Part shown: positions 1 through 6,904 of the stretch, in pieces
Numbering within the stretch: the first letter of the stretch is position 1
Layout: each line of letters starts with the position of its first letter
Assembly (NCBI GenBank): GCA_003510895.1
Contig: DOKE01000008.1
Location: 34,884-46,392, forward strand
Direction of reading: 5' to 3'
Length of the DNA: 11,509 nucleotides
DNA from: Candidatus Moraniibacteriota bacterium
GTDB lineage: Bacteria > Patescibacteriota > Minisyncoccia > Moranbacterales > GWC2-37-73
Position numbers and translations under genes: made by a program
Notes under the pieces: generated by a model
Database searches by the model: none
Seen by the model: the letters and a program-made list of their open reading frames with translations, nothing else
What the model was told of the DNA's origin: nothing

Positions 1-84
1 TGTTGCCCGGGGATTTTTTTATATGCTAATATTGAGGTAACGTGATAATTTTTTGTTCTTGGCATATCTATCTGTATTTTTTGT

Positions 85-113
85 TTGATTTTAAGGGAAA
101 AATAGTGTAATAT
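85..113 (+). promoter_or_regulatory. Putative sigma-70-type promoter of proS
   Basis: A TTGATT -35 box (85-90) and a TAATAT -10 box (108-113) are separated by exactly 17 bases. The expected transcription start is near 120, which leaves only about 17 untranslated bases before the proS ATG at 137 and no room for a normal Shine-Dalgarno arrangement. The boxes are seen directly; promoter activity is inferred. Confidence 0.5.
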
Positions 114-136
114 GGGGAATATCAATTTATTTTTTT

Positions 137-1393
137 ATGTCAATTTCTATGAAACAATCTAAGCTTTTCACGAAAACCCAGAAATTTGCTCCGAAGGATG
201 AGGTGAGTTTGAATGCTCAGCTTTTGATTCGGGCTGGATTTGTGCATAAAGAAATGGCTGGAGTGTATGCTATTTTGCCGTTGGGATTAAAAGTGATAAA
301 TAAAATTTCTAATATTGTTCGGGAAGAAATGAATAAAACCGGAGGCGTGGAAGTGCAGTCTACGGCTTTGCAAAAAAAAGAAGTCTGGGAAAAAACCAAC
401 CGATGGAATGATGAAGTGGTTGATAATTGGTTTAAGACAAAGTTGAAAAATGGAACCGAACTTTCGCTGGCCTTCACTCATGAGGAGCCAATGTCAAATA
501 TGATGAAAACTTTCATATCTTCTCACAAAGATTTACCTATCTATGTATATGACATCAGAACTGTTTTTCGAAACGAAGCGCGGGCCAAGTCAGGCATTAT
601 GAGAGGCAGGGAATTTTTCTGGAAAGCGTTGTATTCTTTTTCCAAGGATGAAGCTGAGCATAATGAATATTATGAAAAAGCTAAGATTGCTTATAAAAAT
701 GTTTTTGATCGAGTTGGATTGGGAGAAAAGACATTTATGACTTTTGCTTCCGGTGGTTCTTTTTCGAAATATTCTCATGAATTTCAAACAATAAGCGAGG
801 CGGGAGAAGATATAATTTATATCGATGAAGAAAAAGGAATAGCCGTCAATAAAGAAGTTTATACGGATGAAGTCCTAAAAGATCTTGGAATAAATAAGGA
901 CGAACTGATTGAAAAAAAAGCTATTGAAGTTGGCAATATATTTTCTCTTGGACACAGATTTTCAGAGCCTTTTAATTTGAAGTATAAGAATGAAAAAGGC
1001 GAAGATCAATTTGTTTTTATGGGTTCTTATGGAATAGGAATTTCACGGCTAATGGGAACTGTGGTTGAATTGTATAATGACGAAAAAGGAATTATTTGGC
1101 CGGAGGCTGTGGCGCCATTTCAGGTTCATTTGATTTCATTGAATCAAGATGAGGAAGCGGAAAAAATTTATAGGAAACTGCAAGAAAATGGCGTGGAAGT
1201 TTTGTTTGATGATCGCGACGCGCGGGCGGGAGAAAAATTTGCCGATAGCGATTTGATTGGCATTCCATATCGTGTGGTGGTGAGCGACAAATCTCTCAAG
1301 TCAGGCGGCATAGAAGTTAAAAAAAGAAGCGAGGAAAAAAGTGAAATTGTCACGGTGGAAAATTTTTTGAAAAAAATAACATCGAAAAAATAG
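137..1393 (+). CDS. proS: Prolyl-tRNA synthetase, short form without INS editing domain
   Basis: Class II aminoacyl-tRNA synthetase that charges tRNA-Pro with proline in the cytosol. The 418-residue protein has motif 1 near residues 48-90, motif 2 at about 141-168 (RTVFRNE, then GREFFWKALYSF), motif 3 at 295-304 (MGSYGIGISR), and a C-terminal HGTP anticodon-binding domain from about 325. Only about 125 residues separate motifs 2 and 3. Typical bacterial ProRS of about 570 residues carries a YbaK-like editing insert there, so this is the compact form also found in alphaproteobacteria and mitochondria. One oddity is that the usual K-D-A/L-Y-S-F of motif 2 reads K-A-L-Y-S-F, with Ala164 in place of the common Asp. 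The start at 137 follows a promoter closely; ATG 149 is an alternative. No Shine-Dalgarno sequence is visible. A terminator follows, so the gene is probably transcribed alone. Confidence 0.95.
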   Translation: MSISMKQSKLFTKTQKFAPKDEVSLNAQLLIRAGFVHKEMAGVYAILPLGLKVINKISNIVREEMNKTGGVEVQSTALQKKEVWEKTNRWNDEVVDNWFKTKLKNGTELSLAFTHEEPMSNMMKTFISSHKDLPIYVYDIRTVFRNEARAKSGIMRGREFFWKALYSFSKDEAEHNEYYEKAKIAYKNVFDRVGLGEKTFMTFASGGSFSKYSHEFQTISEAGEDIIYIDEEKGIAVNKEVYTDEVLKDLGINKDELIEKKAIEVGNIFSLGHRFSEPFNLKYKNEKGEDQFVFMGSYGIGISRLMGTVVELYNDEKGIIWPEAVAPFQVHLISLNQDEEAEKIYRKLQENGVEVLFDDRDARAGEKFADSDLIGIPYRVVVSDKSLKSGGIEVKKRSEEKSEIVTVENFLKKITSKK

Positions 1394-1410
1394 ACATATT
1401 GCGCTACTTG

Positions 1411-1442
1411 AAAATCTCTCGCTTAAAAACGGGAGATTTTTT
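1411..1442 (+). terminator. Rho-independent terminator after proS
   Basis: The left arm AAAATCTCTCG (1411-1421) pairs with CGGGAGATTTT (1430-1440) over 11 base pairs with one G-U, around an 8-base loop, and the right arm runs into a T tract (1437-1442). Flanking ACTTG (1406-1410) and CAAGT (1444-1448) could extend the stem across a small bulge. It lies 17 bases after the proS stop. Confidence 0.85.
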
Positions 1443-1492
1443 GCAAGTTATAAATAAAATTAAATTATGGATAACTCAAAAAATATTTAATG

Positions 1493-1501
1493 TGTTAAGA
1501 T
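1493..1501 (+). promoter_or_regulatory. Putative extended -10 promoter of the ABC exporter gene
   Basis: TGTTAAGAT reads as an extended -10 element (TG, one base, then TAAGAT at 1496-1501). No convincing -35 box lies 16-18 bases upstream. The predicted start near 1508 is 2 bases before the ATG at 1510, so the message would be practically leaderless. The position between a terminator and the next gene supports a promoter here; the box itself matches only four of six consensus bases. Confidence 0.35.
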
Positions 1502-1509
1502 GAGAATGT

Positions 1510-3309
1510 ATGGATAAAAAGAATAAAAAAAAGTTTTCAAACAAAGAAGTTGAGAACTATAATATTAACGATTTCTGGGGACGCTTATGGCGTCTGCTTA
1601 AGCCTTCGCGCGCGCGAATAATAAAACTTTTGGTTGTGACTGTCTGTTTGGAGCTGATGCGTTTTGTTGGACCGTATATTTTGAAATTGATTATTGATTT
1701 GATCACGAATTTTTCTTTGGCGGAGATTGGTTTATTGGTTGTATATATCATTGGAATGTTCGTGGCGAATCAAGCCACTTCTCTGTTAGCATTTGTTCAA
1801 GATAAAAGAATTTTTAAAATTTTAGTGACTGCTGAGGCGTATTTGTATAATGATGCTTTTTCCAAGTTAGTTTCTTTGAGTTTGGGTTATCATGAAAAAG
1901 AAAATACAGGAAGCAAGGTTCTTAAAGTTCAAAGAGGGGTGCAACGGATTGATGATTTGCTAACTAATTTCTTTTGGGATGTGGCTCCGACAATTTTGCA
2001 ACTATTATTTACTGTAGTGATTTTGTTTGTTGTTGATTGGCGTTTCGGTTTGATAATTTTAATTTTAGCTCCGGTTTTTCTGTGGCTGACTGTTCGAATA
2101 AATAAAGATGTCTATCCTCATCGTAGAGATAGATTCGCTATGGAAGAGGAGGCTTCGGGCGCAATGACACAGACGGTGATTAATATCAATGCCGTTCAGT
2201 CTTTTGCGCAAGAAGAGCAGGAGATCAGTTTTTTTGAAAAGATGCGAGATGGAATTAAAAATCAAATTTTGCTTGAATATGGCAAGATTTTGCGACAAAA
2301 TTTGAAGAGAAATTTTACGATAGATTTCGGACGCGCTTTGATTTTGATTTCCGGAATATATCTTATTTATAGCGGGGAAATTACAATTGGTACGATAGTT
2401 TTTGTCTATACGATTTCGGAAAAAGCTTTGCTGTCTTTATATCGAATTTCCCGTTTGTATGACAAAATAATGGAAAGCGCTGAAGCGGTGGATAGATTAT
2501 ATTATCTGCAACAGGAAAAATCGGAAATTGTTAATCCAAAAAATGGCATAAAACCAAAAGATTTGGATGGAAAGATTGAATTTAAAAAAGTTGATTTTGT
2601 TTATAAAAATAGCACATTGAAAGCTTTGGATGGAGTTAGTTTTGAAATTCAACCCAATTGTGTGACGGCTTTAGTTGGACCGTCGGGTGGAGGAAAGACA
2701 ACAGTAGTCAGAATGATCTATCGTCATTATGACGCTACCAGGGGTGAGCTTTTATTGGATGGAAAAAATATAAAAGATTATGATTTAGGAGTGTTTCGCA
2801 AATTTATGGCGATTGTTCCTCAAGAAGTGGAAATTTTCAATTCCTCGATTATGGATAATATCCGTTATGCCAAACCGAAAGCGACAATTCGAGAAATAAA
2901 AGCGGCGGCTAGAATTGCCAATGCGGAAGAATTTATTGATCAATTGGAAAAAGGATATGATACAATAACCGGAGAAAGAGGCGTGAAGTTATCCGGCGGA
3001 CAACGACAGAGAATTGGAATTGCGCGGGCCATTTTAGCAAATCCTAAAATTTTGATTTTTGATGAGGCGACGAGCAATTTGGATTCTCAAAGCGAGAGAT
3101 TAATTCAGGATGCAATGGACAAGATTTGCAAAAACAGAACTGTCATTATGATTGCGCACCGTTTAAGCACAATCAAAAAAGCCGATAAGATTGTGGTGTT
3201 GGAGAAAGGCAGGGTTGTCGAAACTGGCAGTCATTTCGAATTATCCAAAACAGAAGGCGGTTTGTATCAAAAATTATTACAACTGCAGCAGCTAGGTGAA
3301 GTGGATTGA
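1510..3309 (+). CDS. ABC exporter half-transporter (fused membrane and ATPase domains)
   Basis: A 599-residue type IV ABC exporter of the MsbA/multidrug class, expected to work as a dimer in the cytoplasmic membrane and drive export by ATP hydrolysis. Residues ~30-320 form the transmembrane domain, with hydrophobic helices separated by long cytoplasmic stretches. Residues ~350-595 form the ATPase: Walker A GPSGGGKTT (389-397), Q-loop VPQE, signature LSGGQ (494-498), Walker B ILIFDEA (~514-521), D-loop SNLDS and H-loop IAHR (H550). All catalytic elements are intact. The charged Lys/Asn-rich N-terminus (MDKKNKKKF) shows no signal peptide. Substrate cannot be told from sequence; lipids, drugs or peptides are all possible. 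There is no partner half-transporter nearby, which suggests a homodimer. The stop overlaps the putative ispH promoter. Confidence 0.93.
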   Translation: MDKKNKKKFSNKEVENYNINDFWGRLWRLLKPSRARIIKLLVVTVCLELMRFVGPYILKLIIDLITNFSLAEIGLLVVYIIGMFVANQATSLLAFVQDKRIFKILVTAEAYLYNDAFSKLVSLSLGYHEKENTGSKVLKVQRGVQRIDDLLTNFFWDVAPTILQLLFTVVILFVVDWRFGLIILILAPVFLWLTVRINKDVYPHRRDRFAMEEEASGAMTQTVININAVQSFAQEEQEISFFEKMRDGIKNQILLEYGKILRQNLKRNFTIDFGRALILISGIYLIYSGEITIGTIVFVYTISEKALLSLYRISRLYDKIMESAEAVDRLYYLQQEKSEIVNPKNGIKPKDLDGKIEFKKVDFVYKNSTLKALDGVSFEIQPNCVTALVGPSGGGKTTVVRMIYRHYDATRGELLLDGKNIKDYDLGVFRKFMAIVPQEVEIFNSSIMDNIRYAKPKATIREIKAAARIANAEEFIDQLEKGYDTITGERGVKLSGGQRQRIGIARAILANPKILIFDEATSNLDSQSERLIQDAMDKICKNRTVIMIAHRLSTIKKADKIVVLEKGRVVETGSHFELSKTEGGLYQKLLQLQQLGEVD

Positions 3310-3333
3310 TTTTTCGGACAAATGGTGTACACT
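3306..3333 (+). promoter_or_regulatory. Putative ispH promoter inside the end of the upstream gene
   Basis: TTGATT (3306-3311) and TACACT (3328-3333) are separated by 16 bases. The expected start near 3340 is adjacent to the ATG at 3341, giving a leaderless message. The -35 overlaps the exporter stop codon (TGA 3307-3309). A perfect 8-base palindrome, GTGTACAC (3325-3332), covers most of the -10 box. Promoter function is inferred. Confidence 0.4.
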
Positions 3334-3340
3334 GGAAACT

Positions 3341-4264
3341 ATGAAAATAACTCTTTCTCAATATGCCGGGTTTTGCGAGGGCGTGGAACGGGCATATAAT
3401 ATTGTGGAAAAAATTGCCAATGATCCGAAGGTGAAAAAGCCTGTGGCTGTTTTGGGCTCTTTGGTGCACAATAGCGACGTGGTCAGGCGGATTGAAGAAT
3501 TGGGAGTGATGAAGATTGATATGGAGGAAACATTGGAAGAAACGTTGGAAAAAGTGAAGGGAAAAATACGAACTTTGGTTATTACCGCGCACGGAATGGG
3601 ACCGAAGATTTATGGTGTAGCTAAGAAAAAAGGCTTTGAACTTATTGACACAACTTGTCCGCGAGTGATCAAAGTTCAAAGATTGGCAAAGTTGTTTTTG
3701 GATAAAATGTCGCAAATTGTGATTGTGGGAGAAAAAAATCACAAAGAAGTTCGTGGAATAAATGAGTGGGCGCAGAAAAAAGCTTTTTTTATTGAAAATA
3801 AGGCGGAACTGGAAACTATTGAATTAAATCCGGAAAAAAATATCGTAGTTCTTTCTCAAACGACTCAGGATCAGGAGTTCGTTGAATATGCCGCTCAAAA
3901 AATCAAAGAAAAATATCCTAAGGTGGAAGTGATTGATTCTATTTGTCTCACCACTCATCATCGACAAACGGAAATCAAACAATTAGCAAAAGAAAATGAC
4001 GCAGTAGTGGTGATTGGTTCTCCGGAAAGCGCCAATTCAAATAGGCTCTGGGAAATTGCCAAAAGAGTTAATGATAAATCTTTTTTTATTGAAAATAAAA
4101 AACAAATGCGGGATATTTGGTTTTCTGGTTGCAAAAAAATAGGAGTTAGCGCCGGGGCGTCTACGCCTGGTTGGATTATCAGGGAAGTAGTAGAATATCT
4201 GAAAAGCATTGGAGAGGATGAAAGTTTTGTTTGCACCACAGAGGGCTGCGAGAAATTTGTTTAA
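3341..4264 (+). CDS. ispH: 4-hydroxy-3-methylbut-2-enyl diphosphate reductase (IspH/LytB)
   Basis: Iron-sulfur enzyme that performs the last step of the MEP isoprenoid pathway, reducing HMBPP to IPP and DMAPP. The 307 residues match the family length (E. coli 316). The three cluster cysteines are present: C12 in GFCEGVERA, C106 in DTTCPRV and C202 in DSICLTTHHRQ. Substrate-binding residues are also there: H43 (VHN), H84 (AHG), H134 with catalytic E136 (NHKEVRG, where most relatives have HPEV), the SQTTQ stretch and the ESANSNRL loop. The C-terminal ASTPGWII segment is typical. An in-frame GTG lies at 3296, but family alignment starts at MKITLSQYAGFC, so the ATG at 3341 is chosen. FFIENK occurs twice, once in each of two pseudo-symmetric domains, encoded by the same 19-base sequence (3783-3801 and 4080-4098). 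Confidence 0.95.
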   Translation: MKITLSQYAGFCEGVERAYNIVEKIANDPKVKKPVAVLGSLVHNSDVVRRIEELGVMKIDMEETLEETLEKVKGKIRTLVITAHGMGPKIYGVAKKKGFELIDTTCPRVIKVQRLAKLFLDKMSQIVIVGEKNHKEVRGINEWAQKKAFFIENKAELETIELNPEKNIVVLSQTTQDQEFVEYAAQKIKEKYPKVEVIDSICLTTHHRQTEIKQLAKENDAVVVIGSPESANSNRLWEIAKRVNDKSFFIENKKQMRDIWFSGCKKIGVSAGASTPGWIIREVVEYLKSIGEDESFVCTTEGCEKFV

Positions 4265-4307
4265 CTGGAATTGAATTTTTATCAATAATTTAAGATAAAA
4301 AATCTTT

Positions 4308-4328
4308 AAGCAACCTCGTTGTTTTTTT
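4308..4328 (+). terminator. Weak rho-independent terminator after ispH
   Basis: AAGCAAC (4308-4314) pairs with GTTGTTT (4318-4324) around a 3-base CTC loop, with one G-U, and a run of seven T follows (4322-4328). A second AT-only hairpin (AAGAT/ATCTT, 4292-4306) stands just before it. The stem is weak, but placement 43 bases after the ispH stop and the T run support it. Confidence 0.5.
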
Positions 4329-4347
4329 GCTTATTCTGGGGTATAAT
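4319..4347 (+). promoter_or_regulatory. Putative promoter of the response regulator-aspS gene series
   Basis: TTGTTT (4319-4324) and a perfect TATAAT (4342-4347) are 17 bases apart. The predicted start near 4354 gives a leader of about 33 bases before ATG 4387. The -35 box lies within the right arm and T run of the preceding terminator. This is the best promoter match in the window and probably drives the downstream collinear genes. Confidence 0.65.
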
Positions 4348-4386
4348 TTTCTTGCGGCGCGATATTTTTTTATTAACTTATTTTTT

Positions 4387-5184
4387 ATGCACAAAATACT
4401 TTTTGTTGAAGATGATCCGATGATTGCTGAAATATATCAGCGCAAACTTGCTTCAATCGGAATTGAGGTTGTTATCGCAAAGACCGGTAAAGAAGTTTTT
4501 AAATATTTAGATCAGGATAAGTTTGATTTGATTCTTTTAGATTTGATTCTCCCTGAAATGAACGGCGTGGATGTGTTGAAAGAAATTCGCAGTAATGAAA
4601 AATATGATAAAGATTTGAAAATAATCGTTTTCAGCAATCTAGGAGAAGAGGAAGCTAAAAATAAGGTGATGGAAAGTGGCGCCAACAAGTTTATTTCCAA
4701 AATGCAATATACTCCTTCTGATTTTGCCAAAGAAATGCAGAGGCTTCTTCGAGAATACGAAGAACAGGATAAAAACAAAATAAGGCTGAATGGAGAAACT
4801 GAAAAAAATGGAAAAGGAAAAATTTTATTAATTGAAGACGAAGAGATTTTTTTGGATATGTTTGGAAAAAAATTGGAAGATGACGGCTATGAAGTTGTGA
4901 GAGCCAAAAATGGAGCCTGGGGAGTGAAGGAAGTTATGAATGGAAATTATGATCTGATTGTTACGGATATGGTTATGCCGGCAATGGGCGGAGAAGAAAT
5001 TATTACTAAATTAAAGCAAGAAGATAAAACAAAAAATATTCCTATTATTGTTCTTTCCGCTTCAATTGATGATGAATCGGCTCAGGAGGTTAGAAAACTT
5101 GGAGTTTCGGAATTTTTTCTCAAAACTCATATTGTTCCCAGTGATCTTTCTCGAAAAGCGAATGAATTGCTCGGAAATAAATAA
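4387..5184 (+). CDS. Response regulator with two receiver domains and no output domain
   Basis: A 265-residue protein made of two CheY-like receiver domains joined by a charged linker (~122-143). REC1 (~2-120) has acidic pocket residues E8/D9/D10, phosphoacceptor D52 (LLDLILP), S83 and K105. REC2 (~144-263) has E150/D151/E152, D194 (VTDMVMP), S224 and K246. Both look competent for phosphorylation. Similar tails (SKMQYTPSDF and LKTHIVPSDL) suggest internal duplication. No DNA-binding or enzymatic output domain is present, so it probably acts by protein contact or as a phosphorelay intermediate. No histidine kinase lies in the window. The reading frame stays open upstream to a TTG at 4327, but that segment encodes the promoter; MHKILFVEDD is the family start. 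aspS begins 24 bases after its stop. Confidence 0.92.
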   Translation: MHKILFVEDDPMIAEIYQRKLASIGIEVVIAKTGKEVFKYLDQDKFDLILLDLILPEMNGVDVLKEIRSNEKYDKDLKIIVFSNLGEEEAKNKVMESGANKFISKMQYTPSDFAKEMQRLLREYEEQDKNKIRLNGETEKNGKGKILLIEDEEIFLDMFGKKLEDDGYEVVRAKNGAWGVKEVMNGNYDLIVTDMVMPAMGGEEIITKLKQEDKTKNIPIIVLSASIDDESAQEVRKLGVSEFFLKTHIVPSDLSRKANELLGNK

Positions 5185-5208
5185 GATTAAATACTAGAAT
5201 TAAAATAT

Positions 5209-6528
5209 ATGGAAAGAATTTTAATCAGTGAAACGGTGAAACATATTGGCGAAATAGTGAAATTGGCTGGTTGGGTCAATGTTCGTCGCGATCACGGAAA
5301 ACTTATCTTTATTGACCTGCGCGATCGAAGCGGACTTATTCAAATGGTGATTCTCCCTAATAATGAAGATGCCTACAAGGCAGCCAAAGAAACGCGCAGT
5401 GAATTTATTATTGAAATAGAAGGACTGGTTAAGGAAAGACCGGGAAAAGCTAAAAATGAAAATATTTCTACTGGTGGAGTGGAAATTGAAGTCCAAAAAT
5501 TGAAAGTTATTACCAAGCCGGAAGTGGAATTGCCGGTGGATATTTCCGATGATGACTTTAACCTTCATTTGGAAACGCTTTTGGACAATAGGGTTATCAC
5601 ATTGAGAAACAAAAAAGTTTCCGCTATTTTTAAAATCTATTCGGAAATTCTGAAAGCCTATGCTGAAACTATGAGAAAAGACGGATTTGTTGAAATAAAA
5701 ACTCCGAAAATTTTGAGTTCGGCAACCGAAGGAGGAGCTAATTTTTTCAAAATAAAATATTTTGAAAGGGAAGCTTATTTGGCGCAAAGCCCGCAATTCT
5801 ACAAGCAAGCCGGAGCGGGCGTGTTTGAAAGAGTTTTTGAAATTGGAACGGTTTTTCGAGCCGAACCACACTACACAACCAGACACGTCAATGAATTTAC
5901 CGGGTTGGACGCGGAGATGGCTTTTGTTGATAGCTTTGAAGATGTGATGGATGAATTGGAAAAAACAATGGGAATAATTATGGATTCAGTTTCCAAAAAC
6001 TGCCAAGCTGAATTGGCGATGTATGGAGCTGAAATTTTACCGATGGAAAAAATTCCGAGAATAAAATTGATCGAAGCTTTGGAAATTTTGGAAAAAGAAT
6101 ACGGCAAAAAAATGGAAACAGTGGATATTGATGGAGAAGGTGAAAGAATGATTTGCGAGTGGGCGAAAAAAAATCATAATTCCGATTTCGTTTTTCTTAC
6201 TCATTATCCGGCAAATATCAGACCGTTTTATTCAATGCCGAGCGCCAATCCAAAAGAAACGGAAACTTTCGATCTTTTGTTTCGAGGAGTTGAAATTGCC
6301 AGCGGAGGACAAAGAATTAATGATTACAATCAATTAGTGGAAAGCATCAAAAAACATAAACTGAAACCGGAAGATTTCGAACACTATTTGGATATTTTCA
6401 AATATGGAATACCGCCGCACGGAGGATGGGGATTGGGAAGTGAAAGAATCGCGCAAAAAATTCTTGGATTGGGAAGTATTAAAGAGGCAGTTTTGTTTCC
6501 TCGCGATGTGAAAAGACTCACTCCCTAA
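5209..6528 (+). CDS. aspS: Aspartyl-tRNA synthetase, archaeal-type, probably non-discriminating
   Basis: Class IIb synthetase that attaches aspartate to tRNA-Asp. The 439 residues comprise an N-terminal OB-fold anticodon domain (~10-105) and a catalytic core without the GAD insertion that makes usual bacterial AspRS about 590 residues. Motif 2 has FRAEPHYTTRHVNE (R217), followed by GLDAEMAF; motif 3 is GWGLGSERI (R413), with a C-terminal LFPRDVKRLTP. This is the archaeal/eukaryotic pattern. In the OB domain RRDHG carries His at residue 29, where non-discriminating bacterial enzymes such as that of Pseudomonas have His and E. coli has Leu. By that criterion it may also make Asp-tRNA-Asn for GatCAB amidation (inference). 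There is no Shine-Dalgarno sequence; TAGAAT (5195-5200) could be an internal -10. Start ATG 5209 fits the family. Confidence 0.93.
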   Translation: MERILISETVKHIGEIVKLAGWVNVRRDHGKLIFIDLRDRSGLIQMVILPNNEDAYKAAKETRSEFIIEIEGLVKERPGKAKNENISTGGVEIEVQKLKVITKPEVELPVDISDDDFNLHLETLLDNRVITLRNKKVSAIFKIYSEILKAYAETMRKDGFVEIKTPKILSSATEGGANFFKIKYFEREAYLAQSPQFYKQAGAGVFERVFEIGTVFRAEPHYTTRHVNEFTGLDAEMAFVDSFEDVMDELEKTMGIIMDSVSKNCQAELAMYGAEILPMEKIPRIKLIEALEILEKEYGKKMETVDIDGEGERMICEWAKKNHNSDFVFLTHYPANIRPFYSMPSANPKETETFDLLFRGVEIASGGQRINDYNQLVESIKKHKLKPEDFEHYLDIFKYGIPPHGGWGLGSERIAQKILGLGSIKEAVLFPRDVKRLTP

Positions 6529-6548
6529 AAAATGAAATTTTTTTCAAT

Positions 6549-6884
6549 ATGAAAAGAAACAGAATAAGTGTTGGCGAATTAAATCATCATCTGGGAGATT
6601 CGATTTTTGTGGAAGGGTTGGTGTATGAAATCAAAGATCACGGAGGAATTTTGGTTATTGATTTGTATGATGAAAGCGGATATGTAAAAGCGATAATCGG
6701 ACCGGATAGTGTTTATAGCCACAAAACCGTGGGAGAAATAAAAAAAGGTTTTCATATCGGAGTGCACGGAAAAGTTAAAACCGCTCCGCATAGCACTTTT
6801 GATGTTGAAAATGAAAATGGAAACATTGAAGTTGATGTTGAGAAAATGATTATTTTTGGCAAAAAGGACAAAAAAATGATTTAA
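6549..6884 (+). CDS. Stand-alone OB-fold protein resembling the AspRS anticodon-binding domain
   Basis: A 111-residue protein with no catalytic domain. Its sequence aligns along nearly its full length with the N-terminal OB domain of the AspRS encoded 20 bases upstream: EGLVYEIKDHGGILVIDLYD here against AGWVNVRRDHGKLIFIDLRD there, continuing with (E/R)SG and a hydrophobic strand, then a G-rich strand and a terminal IEVDVEKM matching VEIEVQKL. It belongs to the tRNA_anti-codon OB family (PF01336-like). The DHG motif, including the His at residue 31 that equals AspRS His29, is kept. The likely role is binding tRNA or another nucleic acid, perhaps with AspRS. This is inference. Co-transcription with aspS is likely from spacing. 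A 6-codon open frame (6532-6552) overlaps the start by ATGA but has no independent support. No Shine-Dalgarno sequence is visible. Confidence 0.8.
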   Translation: MKRNRISVGELNHHLGDSIFVEGLVYEIKDHGGILVIDLYDESGYVKAIIGPDSVYSHKTVGEIKKGFHIGVHGKVKTAPHSTFDVENENGNIEVDVEKMIIFGKKDKKMI

Positions 6885-6889
6885 GACGG

Positions 6890-6895
6890 TATAAA
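6890..6895 (+). promoter_or_regulatory. Possible -10 box of an internal promoter for the MFS gene
   Basis: TATAAA at 6890-6895 is preceded by GG, as are the -10-like boxes at 4342 and 8862. AGGACA (6865-6870) is the nearest -35-like sequence, at a rather long 19-base spacing. A start near 6902 would be 3 bases before the ATG at 6905. In such AT-rich DNA chance matches are common, so this is tentative. Confidence 0.3.
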
Positions 6896-6904
6896 AAATA
6901 AAAA

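Noticed and set aside
1..20. GC-rich patch with following T run at the left edge, like the right half of a terminator
   Set aside because: The left arm would lie outside the window, and CCCGGG alone cannot form the needed stem.
3296..3340. Longer ispH start at GTG 3296
   Set aside because: The extra 15 residues have no family counterpart and would place the start inside the exporter gene and the promoter.
3173..3742. 189-codon minus-strand frame across the exporter-ispH junction
   Set aside because: Antisense shadow of two well-supported genes, with His/Phe/Ser-rich composition and no domain features.
4327..4386. Longer response-regulator start at TTG 4327
   Set aside because: The extension reads through the perfect TATAAT box, and receiver domains begin at MHKILFVEDD.
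5221..5886. 221-codon open frame on the minus strand opposite aspS
   Set aside because: It is rich in Phe, Ser and Asn, as expected from the reverse of Lys/Glu-rich AT-biased coding sequence. It shows no recognisable motif and lies wholly inside a certain gene.
6532..6552. Six-codon frame (MKFFSI) overlapping the OB-protein start by ATGA
   Set aside because: Too short to separate from chance in AT-rich DNA, with no regulatory features such as codon runs or hairpins.
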